Positions 24,669 to 34,371 of a DNA stretch of 64,000 bases are shown here, piece by piece. The translations under genes and the position numbers were made by a program. The first letter of the stretch is position 1. Each line of letters starts with the position of its first letter. Source of the stretch: QYOJ01 sp964616825 (GTDB lineage Bacteria; Bacteroidota; Bacteroidia; Bacteroidales; FEN-979); the NCBI GenBank assembly GCA_964616825.1, contig CAZTSX010000007.1, positions 1-64,000 of the forward strand, written 5' to 3'. Below the pieces are notes generated by a model that did not search any database, was not told where the DNA came from, and was given only the letters and a program-made list of their open reading frames with translations.

Positions 24669-25799
24669 ATGACCTTCACGATCAGCCATACAGATCAAGG
24701 ATCATCTGCCCGGGTCGGTTTGCTGGAAACCGATCACGGTACCATTAAATCACCCTTTTTTATGCCTGTTGGCACTGCAGGAAATGTCAAAGCGATTCAC
24801 ATAAATGAGTTGCATGATGACGTACAAGCCCAGATCATGCTGTCAAACACCTATCATCTCTACCTGCGGCCGGGAACAGATGTTGTGGCTCAGGCTGGTG
24901 GAATCCATAAATTCAACGGGTGGACCCGGCCTGTGCTGACCGATAGTGGAGGGTACCAGGTTTACTCCCTGGCCGATATCCGGAAATTCAAAGAAGACGG
25001 GGTAGTGTTCCAGTCACATATTGACGGTTCCAAGCACACGTTCACCCCTGAATCAGTAATTGATCTCCAGCGCGTACTGGGCGCCGACATCATGATGGCA
25101 TTCGATGAATGCACACCCTATCCCTGCGAATACGATTATGCTTCCAGGTCTATGCACCGCACCCATCGCTGGCTGAAAAGATGTATCGATCAATTTGATT
25201 CCACGACCTGTCCTCATGGCTATAAACAGAACCTTTTTCCGATTGTGCAGGGCAGTGTATTTAAGGATTTGCGGATACAATCAGCGGAGTTCGTCGCTTC
25301 ATGTGAAGCTGAAGGAAACGCGATAGGCGGATTATCAGTTGGGGAACCGGCAGAGATGATGTATGAGATGACTTCGGTGGTTACCAATATCCTGCCACCG
25401 GATAAACCCCGGTACCTGATGGGAGTGGGAACACCTGCTAATATTCTGGAAAGCATTGCCCTTGGCATCGATATGTTTGATTGTGTAATTCCTACTCGAA
25501 ATGGCAGGAACGGCATGCTGTTCACTAAAAAAGGCATCATTAATATCAAAAATGAAAAGTGGAAAAACGACTTCTCTCCCCTGGATCCGGATGGTGGAAT
25601 TTTTGTTGATAAAGATTGTTCCAGGGCATTTCTGCGGCATCTTTTTATATCTAAAGAGATGCTATCGGCGATGATTGCAACATTACACAACCTGGGATTC
25701 TACATGTGGCTGATGAGAGAAGCAAGGAAACAGATTGTTGGAGGGACTTTCCTTGCATGGAAGGAAGAAATGACCAATCAATTGATGCAACGGTTATAA
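24669..25799 (+). CDS. tgt: queuine tRNA-guanine transglycosylase, zinc Cys motif missing
   Basis: A 376-residue TGT that exchanges G34 for preQ1 in GUN-anticodon tRNAs. Visible signatures are KSPFFMPVGTAGNVKAIHI, LSNTYHLYLRPG, the active-site Asp in LTDSGGYQVYSL, QGSVFKDLR, GGLSVGEP and the nucleophile Asp in DCVIPTRNGRNG. The canonical C-x-C-x2-C zinc triad before SRAFLRHLF is replaced by DPDGGIFVDKDC, leaving one Cys. This seems to be a Bacteroidota variant. The gene is directly followed (3 bp) by an lptF/G permease gene, a pairing common in this phylum. Confidence 0.93.
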   Translation: MTFTISHTDQGSSARVGLLETDHGTIKSPFFMPVGTAGNVKAIHINELHDDVQAQIMLSNTYHLYLRPGTDVVAQAGGIHKFNGWTRPVLTDSGGYQVYSLADIRKFKEDGVVFQSHIDGSKHTFTPESVIDLQRVLGADIMMAFDECTPYPCEYDYASRSMHRTHRWLKRCIDQFDSTTCPHGYKQNLFPIVQGSVFKDLRIQSAEFVASCEAEGNAIGGLSVGEPAEMMYEMTSVVTNILPPDKPRYLMGVGTPANILESIALGIDMFDCVIPTRNGRNGMLFTKKGIINIKNEKWKNDFSPLDPDGGIFVDKDCSRAFLRHLFISKEMLSAMIATLHNLGFYMWLMREARKQIVGGTFLAWKEEMTNQLMQRL

Positions 25800-25802
25800 G
25801 AT

Positions 25803-26879
25803 GTGAAAAAGATTGATATCTATATCATTAAACAATTCCTGGGGACATTCTTCTTCACTCTTATCTTGTTGATCTTTATCGTGATCGTGTTTGATATCTC
25901 TGAGAAAATCGATGACTTTCTGAAAAACGATGCCCCCCTGAGCGGAATAATTTTCGACTACTACCTCAATTTCATCCCTTATTTTATCAACCTTTTCAGT
26001 TATCTTCTTACCTTCATCGCTGTAATTTTCTTCACCTCCCGGATGGCTTCCCGCAGCGAGATCATTGCTATCCTCAGTAGTGGTATCAGTTTTTGGCGAA
26101 TGCTAGTTCCATTTATTGTGTCAGCTCTTATTCTGGGAACATTGTCATTTTTTCTGGCTAACTTCATCATTCCCTATACGAACCGGACCATGTTTGAATT
26201 CGAGAACAGGTACATCCGGGATCCGCGTATCTACAGCGATATGAACGTCCACAAACAGATCAGTCCGGGTGCGTTTATTTACATGGAAAACTTCAACCTG
26301 AACAACAATAGCGGATGGAAATTCTCACTGGAGGAATTCGACGGTCAACAACTGCGATACAAACTTAAAGCAGAGAAAGCCATTTTTGATACAATAACCG
26401 GCAAGTGGACGATAGAGAACTATTTCATCCGCCGGATCGATAGTCTCGGTGAGACGCTCATAAAAGGGGGAAAGTTAGATACTCTTTTGCCAATAGAACC
26501 TGAAGATTTCATAGAAGATGTAGAAGAGATCAAAGTGATGGGCTACGCAGCGGTTCGCGACATGATCAGAAAAAAATTGCTTCGTGGCGACCCGGATGTA
26601 ATCCATTATCAGGTAAAAAATTATGAGCGGATAGCCAATCCCTTTGCAACGATAATCCTTACCCTGATTGGCGTGTCTGTCTCCTCACGCAAAGTCAGGG
26701 GAGGTATCGGTTATCACCTCGGCCTTGGACTCGCCCTTACTTTCCTGTATATCCTTTTTATGCAGATCTCAGCCGTCTTCGGAATTTTCGGTAATATTCC
26801 TCCTCTGCTTGCTGTATGGATGCCGAATATTTTCTTCGCTATTATTGCGGGGCTGCTACTTTGGAGAACCCCGCGGTAG
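25803..26879 (+). CDS. LptF/LptG-family LPS-export permease
   Basis: A 358-residue inner-membrane subunit of the LptBFG ABC exporter that extracts LPS for the Lpt bridge. Three N-terminal membrane segments (about 14-33, 53-80, 96-118) contain RMASRSEIIAILSSGISFWRM, then a periplasmic beta-jellyroll domain (about 130-240) and three C-terminal segments (about 275-355, LTLIGVSVSSRKVRGGIGYH). The start is GTG 25803, since the overlapping ATG at 25801 hits a stop at once. It is translationally close to tgt. LptD and an OstA-like protein are encoded elsewhere in the window. Confidence 0.92.
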   Translation: MKKIDIYIIKQFLGTFFFTLILLIFIVIVFDISEKIDDFLKNDAPLSGIIFDYYLNFIPYFINLFSYLLTFIAVIFFTSRMASRSEIIAILSSGISFWRMLVPFIVSALILGTLSFFLANFIIPYTNRTMFEFENRYIRDPRIYSDMNVHKQISPGAFIYMENFNLNNNSGWKFSLEEFDGQQLRYKLKAEKAIFDTITGKWTIENYFIRRIDSLGETLIKGGKLDTLLPIEPEDFIEDVEEIKVMGYAAVRDMIRKKLLRGDPDVIHYQVKNYERIANPFATIILTLIGVSVSSRKVRGGIGYHLGLGLALTFLYILFMQISAVFGIFGNIPPLLAVWMPNIFFAIIAGLLLWRTPR

Positions 26880-26899
26880 CTGGATGCTGTTGCTGGATA

Positions 26900-27757
26900 C
26901 TAAATAGGGAAAACTTTGATGGATGGATCGAATGGCAGATTGCGGATGAAAGACTGAGGACTGAAGATCCCGAATACTGCTGATCCGCTACCGCTCATGG
27001 CAGCAAAGATTGCACCCTGGTTGTATAACTCCTCTCTGATCTCCCGGATGATGGGATGCTTTTTCATCACCGGTTCTTCGAAATCATTTATCAATCGGTT
27101 TTTCCATTGCTCGACAGGTAACCGGATGATCTCCAGGATTTCCTCTGCCGGCTTTTGAGGATTTACTATTGAATAGGCCTCCGGAGTACTCATATGAACC
27201 GGCGGGACCACAATAACAATCCGGTATCCGGATAGATCAAGATCGATTGGCTCGAACTGGTCTCCCTTCCCCGTTGCATAAACCGGTTTGTTCTCGATGA
27301 AGAAAGCGCAATCACTACCAAGTTGCCGGGCCAGATCCTGTAACTGCTGAACAGAAAGGTCCCGTTTCGAAAGATCACTGAGCATCCTTAATGTATTCGC
27401 TCCATCGGATGATCCCCCTCCCAGTCCGGCACCCAACGGGATGATTTTGTGGAGGTGAACCTGGATGCCGTTGCTTTGTCGGCATGCCTCAGGGGTGCCT
27501 CCTCGCAATGACAATGATGCTGGATGACTGGATGAGAAAAGTTGGTAGGCTTTTATGATTAGGTTAGAGATGGAATCATCGGGAATAGGTAAGCCTGAGG
27601 AGGTGAATTCAGCTCCCTTTTTCTCCGATGGAATAATCTCCAGGATATCGCATAGCGAAACCGGATAGAACACCGTTTCGATGTTGTGGAAGCCGTCAGT
27701 ACGTTGTTCAACAACGTGCAAGCCGAGATTGATTTTTGCATTAGGAAAAGATATCAT
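26900..27757 (-). CDS. ispE: 4-diphosphocytidyl-2-C-methyl-D-erythritol kinase with repeat insertions
   Basis: A GHMP kinase of the MEP isoprenoid pathway. Start ATG 27757 gives MISFPNAKINLGL, the conserved N terminus; the frame upstream (to 27796) is not family-like. Motifs are NAKINLGLHV, the ATP loop PLGAGLGGGSSDGA, LGSDCAFFI and SGSGSAVFGIF. Total 285 residues. Between KAYQLF and VHLHKIIP an extra segment (SLRGGTPEACRQSNG) is encoded by a dispersed element (27461-27536). Near the C terminus FSPQSFIRNLPF is encoded by five heptamers (26935-26969). The catalytic motifs are intact, so activity is likely kept. Confidence 0.93.
   Translation of the reverse strand: MISFPNAKINLGLHVVEQRTDGFHNIETVFYPVSLCDILEIIPSEKKGAEFTSSGLPIPDDSISNLIIKAYQLFSSSHPASLSLRGGTPEACRQSNGIQVHLHKIIPLGAGLGGGSSDGANTLRMLSDLSKRDLSVQQLQDLARQLGSDCAFFIENKPVYATGKGDQFEPIDLDLSGYRIVIVVPPVHMSTPEAYSIVNPQKPAEEILEIIRLPVEQWKNRLINDFEEPVMKKHPIIREIREELYNQGAIFAAMSGSGSAVFGIFSPQSFIRNLPFDPSIKVFPI
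26935..26969. repeat. 7-bp-period repeat at the 3' end of ispE
   Basis: Heptamers gcagatt, gcggatg, aaagact, gaggact, gaagatc lie in coding sequence. They are close in composition to those at 34372-34427. Confidence 0.6.
27461..27536. repeat. dispersed element inside ispE
   Basis: The + strand reads like the common dispersed repeat with a core of ttgctttgtcgg, then a GCATGCC-type centre, then cctcgcaatgaca, followed by heptamer-like gctggat/gactgga units. It is in frame in ispE, adding about 15-20 residues between two conserved motifs. Confidence 0.65.
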
Positions 27758-27826
27758 ATCGCAAATTTCCAGGGTTAAAAGTACAGATTTTATCACATTG
27801 AATTTATCAAGAGACCGGTTTCCTGA

Positions 27827-28513
27827 TTACAGACTCCAGTTGATCTCCTCTTTTCCCATTTGTTTAAGCAGGGTGTTTGCCTGTGAAAAATGTCTGCATC
27901 CAAGAAACCCCCTCGAAGCTGACAATGGGGATGGATGTGGCGCTGTGAGGACAAAATGGCAGGAATTATCAATCAACTCCTTTTTCGTGATAGCAAATTT
28001 GCCCCATAAAAGAAAGATCAGTCCGTCGCGCTTCTCAGACAATGCCCTGATAGCCGCATCAGTCAATTGCTCCCATCCCCTCCCCTGATGTGACCCGGCC
28101 TGGTTCTCACGTACAGTCAGTATAGCATTGATCAATAAGACACCTTGATCAGCCCATTTTATCAGGGTACCTTGTGCAGGAGGTGAGACACCTAAATCGG
28201 ATTGAATCTCCCTGAAGATATTTACCAGAGATGGTGGTTTGGGCACTCCCTCTGGTACTGAGAAACAGAGTCCGTGTGCCTGGCCAAATCCATGGTAAGG
28301 ATCCTGTCCCAGGATGACCACCTTGACCTTCTCAAAAGGAGTATGATTAAATGCGTTGAAAATCAGGGAGCCGGGTGGAAATATCCTGTATTTCTTCTTC
28401 TCTTCAATTAAAAAATCCTTTAATAGAGAAAAATAATGACTCCTGAACTCACCGGCAAGCTCCTTTTTCCAGCTCTCCTCGATTTTGGGATTAATCTGTT
28501 CCATAGTCAACAT
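27827..28513 (-). CDS. ung: uracil-DNA glycosylase
   Basis: A 228-residue family 1 UDG that removes uracil from DNA. Catalytic motif GQDPYHGFGQAHGLCFSVP (with Asp and Tyr), the PPSLVNIFREI segment, GVLLINAILTVR, LLWGKFA and the DNA-intercalation motif HPSPLSASRGFLGCRHFS are all intact. Full length. It starts at ATG 28513, or possibly ATG 28504. It is co-oriented with ispE 69 bp away, and the small lipoprotein gene lies upstream in the opposite direction. Confidence 0.96.
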   Translation of the reverse strand: MLTMEQINPKIEESWKKELAGEFRSHYFSLLKDFLIEEKKKYRIFPPGSLIFNAFNHTPFEKVKVVILGQDPYHGFGQAHGLCFSVPEGVPKPPSLVNIFREIQSDLGVSPPAQGTLIKWADQGVLLINAILTVRENQAGSHQGRGWEQLTDAAIRALSEKRDGLIFLLWGKFAITKKELIDNSCHFVLTAPHPSPLSASRGFLGCRHFSQANTLLKQMGKEEINWSL

Positions 28514-28570
28514 ATAAATGATTTCAACGGATACCCGTTGAAAACTTTATGCAATAACACTTGAAAAAAG

Positions 28571-28600
28571 TTGTTTGTATAGTAGAATTATCTATTTTTG
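28571..28600 (+). promoter_or_regulatory. Bacteroidota-type promoter
   Basis: TTG at 28571-28573, a 19-bp spacer, TATTTTTG at 28593-28600. It predicts a transcript start near 28607, which rules out the upstream TTG as start codon of the next gene. Confidence 0.7.
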
Positions 28601-28638
28601 CATTCAAATCCTTCAATATGAGACTTTCCCTCAAAAGT

Positions 28639-28764
28639 ATGAAAAAAGTCATCATCACGGTGTTATCGATCGTTGTTATTGGCATGATTTTCTCTTCTTG
28701 CTCATCAGGCCAGAAGTGTGCCGCCTATGGTGAAAAATCACGATACCAGGTGGAGCGTCACTAA
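28639..28764 (+). CDS. small lipoprotein
   Basis: ATG 28639 gives 41 residues: signal MKKVIITVLSIVVIGMIFSS with lipobox FSSC, then a short mature peptide SSGQKCAAYGEKSRYQVERH. ATG 28618 in the same frame would add seven residues. A full promoter match lies just upstream. Similar very short lipoproteins with a C-[SP]-AYGE end occur in Bacteroidota (family memory). The function is unknown. Confidence 0.6.
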   Translation: MKKVIITVLSIVVIGMIFSSCSSGQKCAAYGEKSRYQVERH

Positions 28765-28817
28765 CATATTCCCTCTTTTATTATTACTTTTGTATCTCTA
28801 CCCTTTCTCTTACACGG

Positions 28818-29591
28818 ATGAACCGAGTCCAGGCATATCTGATCTTGATTGTCATGTCCTTAAGCTCTCTGCTGGGAAGTGCTACTTACGCTCAATATCA
28901 ACCGGAACGCGATACCCTTCCCGACAATGTATTGCTTGAGAGACAATGGAGTTTGGGGATACTCATTCACTCAAACGGTTGGGGCCTGAAATTTCGGATT
29001 GGAAAAAATCGAACAGCCTTGCGCCTCTGGATGTGGGAAGTCGAATACTCGACCTATAAATCAGCCAAGGAGATCCGGGTCTTGAATCCTTATTTCGTAG
29101 ATTCAAAAAGCTACATCTATGGCAAACTGAATTCGATCTCATTTATCCGGGGTGGCACTGGGCGACAACATATCCTGAACCGGAAACCTTACTGGGGCGG
29201 GGTTCAGCTAAGCATCCTTTATTTCGGAGGAGTTTCCATTGGCATTGCCAAACCAATGTATCTCTATATCTTACACTTCGACTCAGGATACACTGAGTAT
29301 GACATTTCAGAAGAGAAGTACAATCCGGAGATTCACTTTACAGATAACATCTATGGGCGAGCCTCATTACTTGCCGGAGTCCTGGAACTTAACTTCTATC
29401 CCGGGATCTATTTGCGGTCGGGACTCGAATTTGAATTCGGCAATAAAAACAGGCGTCCGAAAGCCCTGGAAGTTGGTGCCTGCCTGGATTACTCCCCCAT
29501 CGGTGTCCCAATCATGGCGTATAATCCAAAGCAGAACCTGTTTCTGACAGTATACCTGAGCTTTACGTTTGGCAAGCGATACAACAGATAG
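28818..29591 (+). CDS. putative outer-membrane beta-barrel protein
   Basis: A 257-residue protein with signal peptide (about 1-25, ending SATYAQ). The remainder consists of amphipathic strands rich in Tyr, Phe and Gly (for example WSLGILIHSNGWGLKFRIG and YPGIYLRSGLEFEFG), ending in FLTVYLSFTFGKRYNR, which looks like the last strands of a small barrel. No named family is recognised. It follows the small lipoprotein gene by 53 bp and may share its promoter. Confidence 0.7.
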   Translation: MNRVQAYLILIVMSLSSLLGSATYAQYQPERDTLPDNVLLERQWSLGILIHSNGWGLKFRIGKNRTALRLWMWEVEYSTYKSAKEIRVLNPYFVDSKSYIYGKLNSISFIRGGTGRQHILNRKPYWGGVQLSILYFGGVSIGIAKPMYLYILHFDSGYTEYDISEEKYNPEIHFTDNIYGRASLLAGVLELNFYPGIYLRSGLEFEFGNKNRRPKALEVGACLDYSPIGVPIMAYNPKQNLFLTVYLSFTFGKRYNR

Positions 29592-29633
29592 AATGCAGAT
29601 GACCTAATGACGATGACTTTTTAACCTCTTGAC

Positions 29634-30377
29634 TTAGAGCAGATACTCTATCTCCTTATGATTAAACGCTTTGACCGGCTTCCCGGAAATCTCTACCAGT
29701 AATCTGCCAAATTCATCTACCCCCCTGATAATGCCATCAACCATTTCTTTGCCTATGTTATATCTTCTCTTCTCATTGTATCCAAGAAGAGCATTGCAAT
29801 ATTCGTATTCCAAAAGGTCGAACTCCTTCTGTCGCAAAAAAGCATATTTTGCTTCGAGAGAGCTGGTTAGCTGGTGAAGGGTATCTTTTAACACCAATTC
29901 CTGCCCGAGAACTTGAACCAGTGATACTGCATCCGAAAGATGAGGATCAAAGTGTGTTTGATTCACATTGATTCCGACTCCTGCAATTGTGGTCTCCAGC
30001 ATCTCATTATTCACCACATGCTGGATCAGGATTCCTCCAACCTTTTTAGCCCTGATCAGAATATCGTTAGGCCATTTGATACAAACCTCCGGCACATAAT
30101 CACACAAAAAATCATACACACCAAGTGAGATGACTTTATTTATTAAAAACTGCTGGCAAGCCAGGAGAAATGTTGGATGGAGTATCACTGTTAAAGTCAG
30201 ATTCCGGCCGGATTCACTCTGCCATTTATTCTCACCCTGCCCTCTTCCTGCTGTCTGATTTTTTGCAATAATGACTGTCCCCTCTTCAATTGCACCCTTT
30301 TTAAGCAACTGTTCAGCATAGAGATTTGTTGAGTTAACTTCCTCTAAATCAATGATCGTATTGCCAATTGCTCCCAT
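29634..30377 (-). CDS. birA: biotin--[acetyl-CoA-carboxylase] ligase
   Basis: A 247-residue biotin protein ligase without the N-terminal DNA-binding domain, so it is an enzyme only. Motifs are VNSTNLYAEQL, the biotinyl-AMP loop AGRGQGENKWQSESGRNL, CIKWPNDILIRAKKVGGIL and GVGINVNQTHF. The C-terminal SH3-like cap ends near GRLLVEISGKPVKAFNHKEI. The start is ATG 30377. It diverges from radC; the 65-bp space carries a copy of the shared leader-like element. Confidence 0.94.
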   Translation of the reverse strand: MGAIGNTIIDLEEVNSTNLYAEQLLKKGAIEEGTVIIAKNQTAGRGQGENKWQSESGRNLTLTVILHPTFLLACQQFLINKVISLGVYDFLCDYVPEVCIKWPNDILIRAKKVGGILIQHVVNNEMLETTIAGVGINVNQTHFDPHLSDAVSLVQVLGQELVLKDTLHQLTSSLEAKYAFLRQKEFDLLEYEYCNALLGYNEKRRYNIGKEMVDGIIRGVDEFGRLLVEISGKPVKAFNHKEIEYLL

Positions 30378-30400
30378 TATGCTATTTTTTTTCGATGCAA

Positions 30401-30442
30401 GATATAACCTTTTACCCTTTTTATGGATTAACGGGTAAAAAG
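30401..30442 (+). promoter_or_regulatory. shared leader-like element, copy C
   Basis: It reads GATATAACCTTTTACCC, a T-rich spacer with GGATTAAC, then GGGTAAAAAG, and the radC ATG follows at once. CTTTTACCC and GGGTAAAAG can form a 9-bp stem. The order TATAACCTTTT ... GGATTAA[CT] matches copies at 14783-14830, 41413-41450 and 44802-44840. Confidence 0.5.
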
Positions 30443-31012
30443 ATGAAAAAGTACACTAAACATTTTCCGATCAAGCAGTGGGCAGAAGAGGACAGGCCCC
30501 GCGAGAAGCTGATGTTGAAAGGACGACATGCACTCAGTGATGCCGATTTGATTGCCATTCTGATTGGATCGGGGACAACAGATCGATCGGCCATCGAGAT
30601 CGCGAAATCCATTTTACAGGANNNNNNNNNNNNNNNNNNNNNNNNNNNNNNNNNNNNNNNNNNNNNNNNNNNNNNNNNNNNNNNNNNNNNNNNNNNNNNN
30701 NNNNNNNNNNNNNNNNNNNNNCTCCTGAACCGGGCTAACCGCCTGCTCCGGAAGTGCTGTATCAGTGAAGGAGGCATATCCGGAACAGTGGTAGATCCGA
30801 AGAAAATCTTCAAGATCGCTCTCGACCATCATGCATCGGCTATCATTCTGGGGCACAATCATCCGTCGGGAAACACCAAGCCGAGTGAGTCGGATATCCG
30901 TATTACCAATAAAATTATGGAAGCCGGGAAAGTCCTTGAAGTATCAGTTCTGGACCATATTATTGTGACAGATGACAGTTTTTTCAGTTTCTCGGATCAG
31001 GGGATGTTGTGA
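30443..31012 (+). CDS. radC: RadC-family JAMM protein, interrupted by gap
   Basis: Start ATG 30443 (MKKYTKHFPIKQW). The N-terminal helix-hairpin part has EDRPREKLMLKGRHALSDAD and IGSGTTDRSAIEIA. The C-terminal MPN/JAMM domain has the metal motif LGHNHPSGNTKPSESD and DHIIVTDDSFFSFSDQGML. The 100-N run (30622-30721) keeps frame but is too short: relatives have about 75-80 residues between the flanking motifs, so about 230 bp are really missing. RadC proteins are often linked to accessory DNA. Their biochemical role is unsettled. Confidence 0.9.
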   Translation: MKKYTKHFPIKQWAEEDRPREKLMLKGRHALSDADLIAILIGSGTTDRSAIEIAKSILQXXXXXXXXXXXXXXXXXXXXXXXXXXXXXXXXXXLLNRANRLLRKCCISEGGISGTVVDPKKIFKIALDHHASAIILGHNHPSGNTKPSESDIRITNKIMEAGKVLEVSVLDHIIVTDDSFFSFSDQGML

Positions 31013-31074
31013 GTTTCACATCTGCCTGTTTATAAATTAGGATAACTCTATTATCAAACCCATATATTAATCTG

Positions 31075-31082
31075 TACTTTTG
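31075..31082 (+). promoter_or_regulatory. -7 box candidate for the restriction-modification gene
   Basis: TACTTTTG matches TAnnTTTG and overlaps the ATG at 31083, which argues for translation starting at ATG 31110. No -33 TTG at proper spacing. Confidence 0.4.
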
Positions 31083-31109
31083 ATGCAAACTGAAATTATT
31101 TTTATCTCC

Positions 31110-34100
31110 ATGAAGCCGGAAGAGATCATTGAAGAATTGGATAAATTGAACTCGTTACAGAGAGTGACTCTCGACCAACTTCCCACAATTATCGAATCAT
31201 TCAAGTATCTTCATTTTGGACATTACCTGACTAGTTTATTGTACGCCTCGAAGCCGGAAACCGCATCGGCCGAACTATTGAGACATCTCGTTGAAGATAT
31301 ATTAAAGGCAGAAGGGTATTCGGAAGTAAAACTCAAAATCGGTTTTGCTGATTTTGTTATAGAAGAGCGGAAGATGCATCCTCTGGTCATTGAATTGAAG
31401 CCGGGATTTGTGAGAACCGAAACGAAACAAAGAAAAGTATCCGGCATTAAGTCCGTTGCTCTAGATTATCATGAGCATCAAAAACAGGTTCAAAAATACC
31501 TGACATCCAACGACTACCTGATCCTGACCGACTTAAGAAACGCCTGTCTTTTCAACCGGGAGGCATTGGTTGTATACCAACCATTCTATACTCTCTCTTT
31601 TACAGAATTATTATCTCAATACCTTGAAAATGAATGTTTATGGGACAATGTTCGTCGTCTGGAAGATCAGCATGTAAAACCTGATCTGGAAAAGGCATTT
31701 TTCGAGGATCTGACCAAGTGGTTCGATGAATTTAAATTGGTCAAGTTCATTGAAAATGGTTCGCTTTCGAAAAATGAATTGATTGTATTGTTAATCAACA
31801 AGATCATTTTTATCAAGACCCTGGAAGATTACGGACTAATCCCATATAAATTTCTCGACGACGAATATTTCAGCAAAGTAACCAAATGGGAGTTCAAGGG
31901 AAATTTTAAACTTTTCAATAACTTTTTCACTGAGCTGGAAGAGTGGTTCTGGGATTACTACGATACGGAGCTCTTCCGCACGAAGATCTGGGATTTTATC
32001 GAGAAAGATGACGAAAACCTGGATCATTTCAGGAACGCTTTTGAACGGGTGGTTGGATTCGGCCAGTGGGAATATGTATTCGGAAAGGGTTTGATCCATT
32101 ACAACTACCGGAAAATTGACGAGGATGTTTTTGGGAAAGCCTATGAACGGTTCATCGCCAAACAAAGAAAAGACAGTGGTATCTACTACACCCATCGCCT
32201 CATCACCCAGTATATGGCTGAACAATTGGTACAGCATCTGTTTGGCCCGCTTATTCAAGAGATCCACGAAGCGATTGACAGGGTTGATTTTGCATCTGCC
32301 CTGGGAAAAATGGAAGAGCTTTATCATATCAAGATTGTGGATACCGCTTCCGGAAGCGGAAGCTTTTTAATCAAAGTTTTTAAAGAGATCTACGCTTGTT
32401 ACATGTCGGTCTATACCAAAGTAGAATGGGCGAACCAGGAACATCACGGCATGTTTGATGTACCTAAACACATGACGGAAGCGCTTGAGTTTATTGAGAA
32501 AACATATCTGACCAGCCGGAGGATGCTAATCTCTAAGATAATTCTTCGTCATATTTATGCTATTGATATCGATGAGCGGGCTCTGGAGACCGCAAAAACA
32601 AATCTCTGGAAAGAGGCAGTAAAAATCGAGAAAAGCCTGTTCAAATTCACACACCTTAATCATGCCAACAACCATATCCTTCCCACACTGAAGCTCAACT
32701 TCCACAGGTTCGATTCACTCTACGATCTTCCGTTGGATAAGCAGATTGAGTTTATAGCTGCCCATTTTGGAGAAGAGATCCGGAACCTGCATAAACTCCG
32801 CCGTGATTATATGGACCAGACTACACAACCTGAGCTGACAGATAAAATTTTCGATTTTGAATACCCTGTCAGAATAGCGTTGTCAAAACTGGATGAATCC
32901 ATCCCAAATCCATCCCTGATCTGTTTGAAATTCTTCTTTCTCTTTTTCGACAACGAAGGAAATCCGTTACCGAAAGAGCAACAGGGCTTTTCAGGGATCA
33001 TCAGCAATCCTCCCTGGGAAACCCTGAAACCAATCAGAAAAGAGTTTGCCCATCAATCGAAGTTTGCCGTGAATGTCCTGGATTTCGACAAATGGTTTAA
33101 AAAGAAACTGGAAGAGGATAAAAATTTCGCACAGGAATGGGAAGATTATACTGCCTTCTATGAATCGTATGGTGAATTTCTGAAGGACCACTACTATTAC
33201 CAGGACAGCGGCGACCTGAACTACTATAAACTTTTCATTGAACGTAATCTACAGCTCCTGCAACCTGGCGGATTCCTGGACATACTCATTCCCAGCGGCA
33301 TTCAAACCGATAAAGGGTGTTCGGAATTAAGAAAGCTGCTCCTGCTGGAAAACGATCTGATTGAGCTCTTCTCTTTTGAAAACAGGGGCTTCTTCGATAA
33401 GGAGGGCGACCGCGCCAAAGTCAAGATCTTTTCGGATGTGGATAACCGGTTTAAATTCTCCATCCTATTGGCACAAAAAGTTAAGCCGGAAGACAACTAT
33501 CAGTTCAATGCCCGCTTTTACCTGCATGATCCCAAGGAACTTTACAACGACAAGTTCCTGAGCCTGGATAAAGAGATGATAGAAAAGTTCTCCCCTGAGA
33601 ATCTCTCAATCATGGAATTCAGAAACCAGGATGATTACAAACTGTGTCAAAAAATCAGAAATGGAAAAACATTATTCGGAGATTCAGGATATTCGCTGAG
33701 AAGTGAATTTCATATGACAAACGACAGTCACCTGTTTCACCTCCCTGAAAACAAACCAGCAGATAGCCTTCCGCTTTATGAAGGAAAAATGATCCATCAA
33801 TACAACGCTTCATTCGATGATGCTAGATACTCTCTCAGCGAGATGAAAGCCCGGAAAGAGTTGCTCTCCAAGGAATTCTACCGGATCAAGAAGGAGATAT
33901 CCCTGGATGCTGAGAAGATCGAAGNNNNNNNNNNNNNNNNNNNNNNNNNNNNNNNNNNNNNNNNNNNNNNNNNNNNNNNNNNNNNNNNNNNNNNNNNNNN
34001 NNNNNNNNNNNNNNNNNNNNNNNNTACGAACTTCCTCTCCCTGAAGAAAAAGAAAACGTAATCCGGGAACTTATCCAAAAGGGCTATGATCTGCTTTGCG

Positions 34101-34342
34101 TGAAAAGTGACAATGAATTGTTCTGTGACCTGGCTGAAGAGTTGGGGATCAAACCTGGTCAGGATATTGATCAAATTCAGATACGAGCGGAGATTGAGGT
34201 TCTGATTGCCAGGGAACTATACGGCCTTTCTATTAAGGAGTGGGAATACCTTACCACCACCTTCATTTTCGGCGACCAGAGCGATTCAAAACAAGAGCTG
34301 GACAGAATCATTGCACGATCTAAAGAGATCTATGGTTGCTAA
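31110..34342 (+). CDS. single-chain restriction-modification enzyme (type IIG-like), interrupted by gap
   Basis: About 1050-1100 residues, start MKPEEIIEELDKL. The N-terminal PD-(D/E)xK-like nuclease pattern is VKLKIGFADFVI ... HPLVIELKPG. A helical region follows, then an N6-adenine methyltransferase: motif I IVDTASGSGSFLIK, AIDIDERALETAK, motif IV IISNPPWE, and LLQPGGFLDILIPSG. The C-terminal target-recognition part starts near LYEGKMIHQYNASFDD. The 100-N run 33925-34024 falls in it. The true reading resumes at 34025 (YELPLPEEKENVI) in a different nominal frame, so the N count is wrong. The product would cut and methylate the same site, as Eco57I-like enzymes do. No separate specificity or nuclease gene is near. 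Confidence 0.85.
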
Positions 34343-34371
34343 AGAATGAAAAATCATATGGTAGACTACCG

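Noticed and set aside
31080..34061. Restriction-modification ORF ending at 34061
   Set aside because: The residues after the N run are in the wrong frame; family-like sequence continues in another frame from 34025 to 34342.
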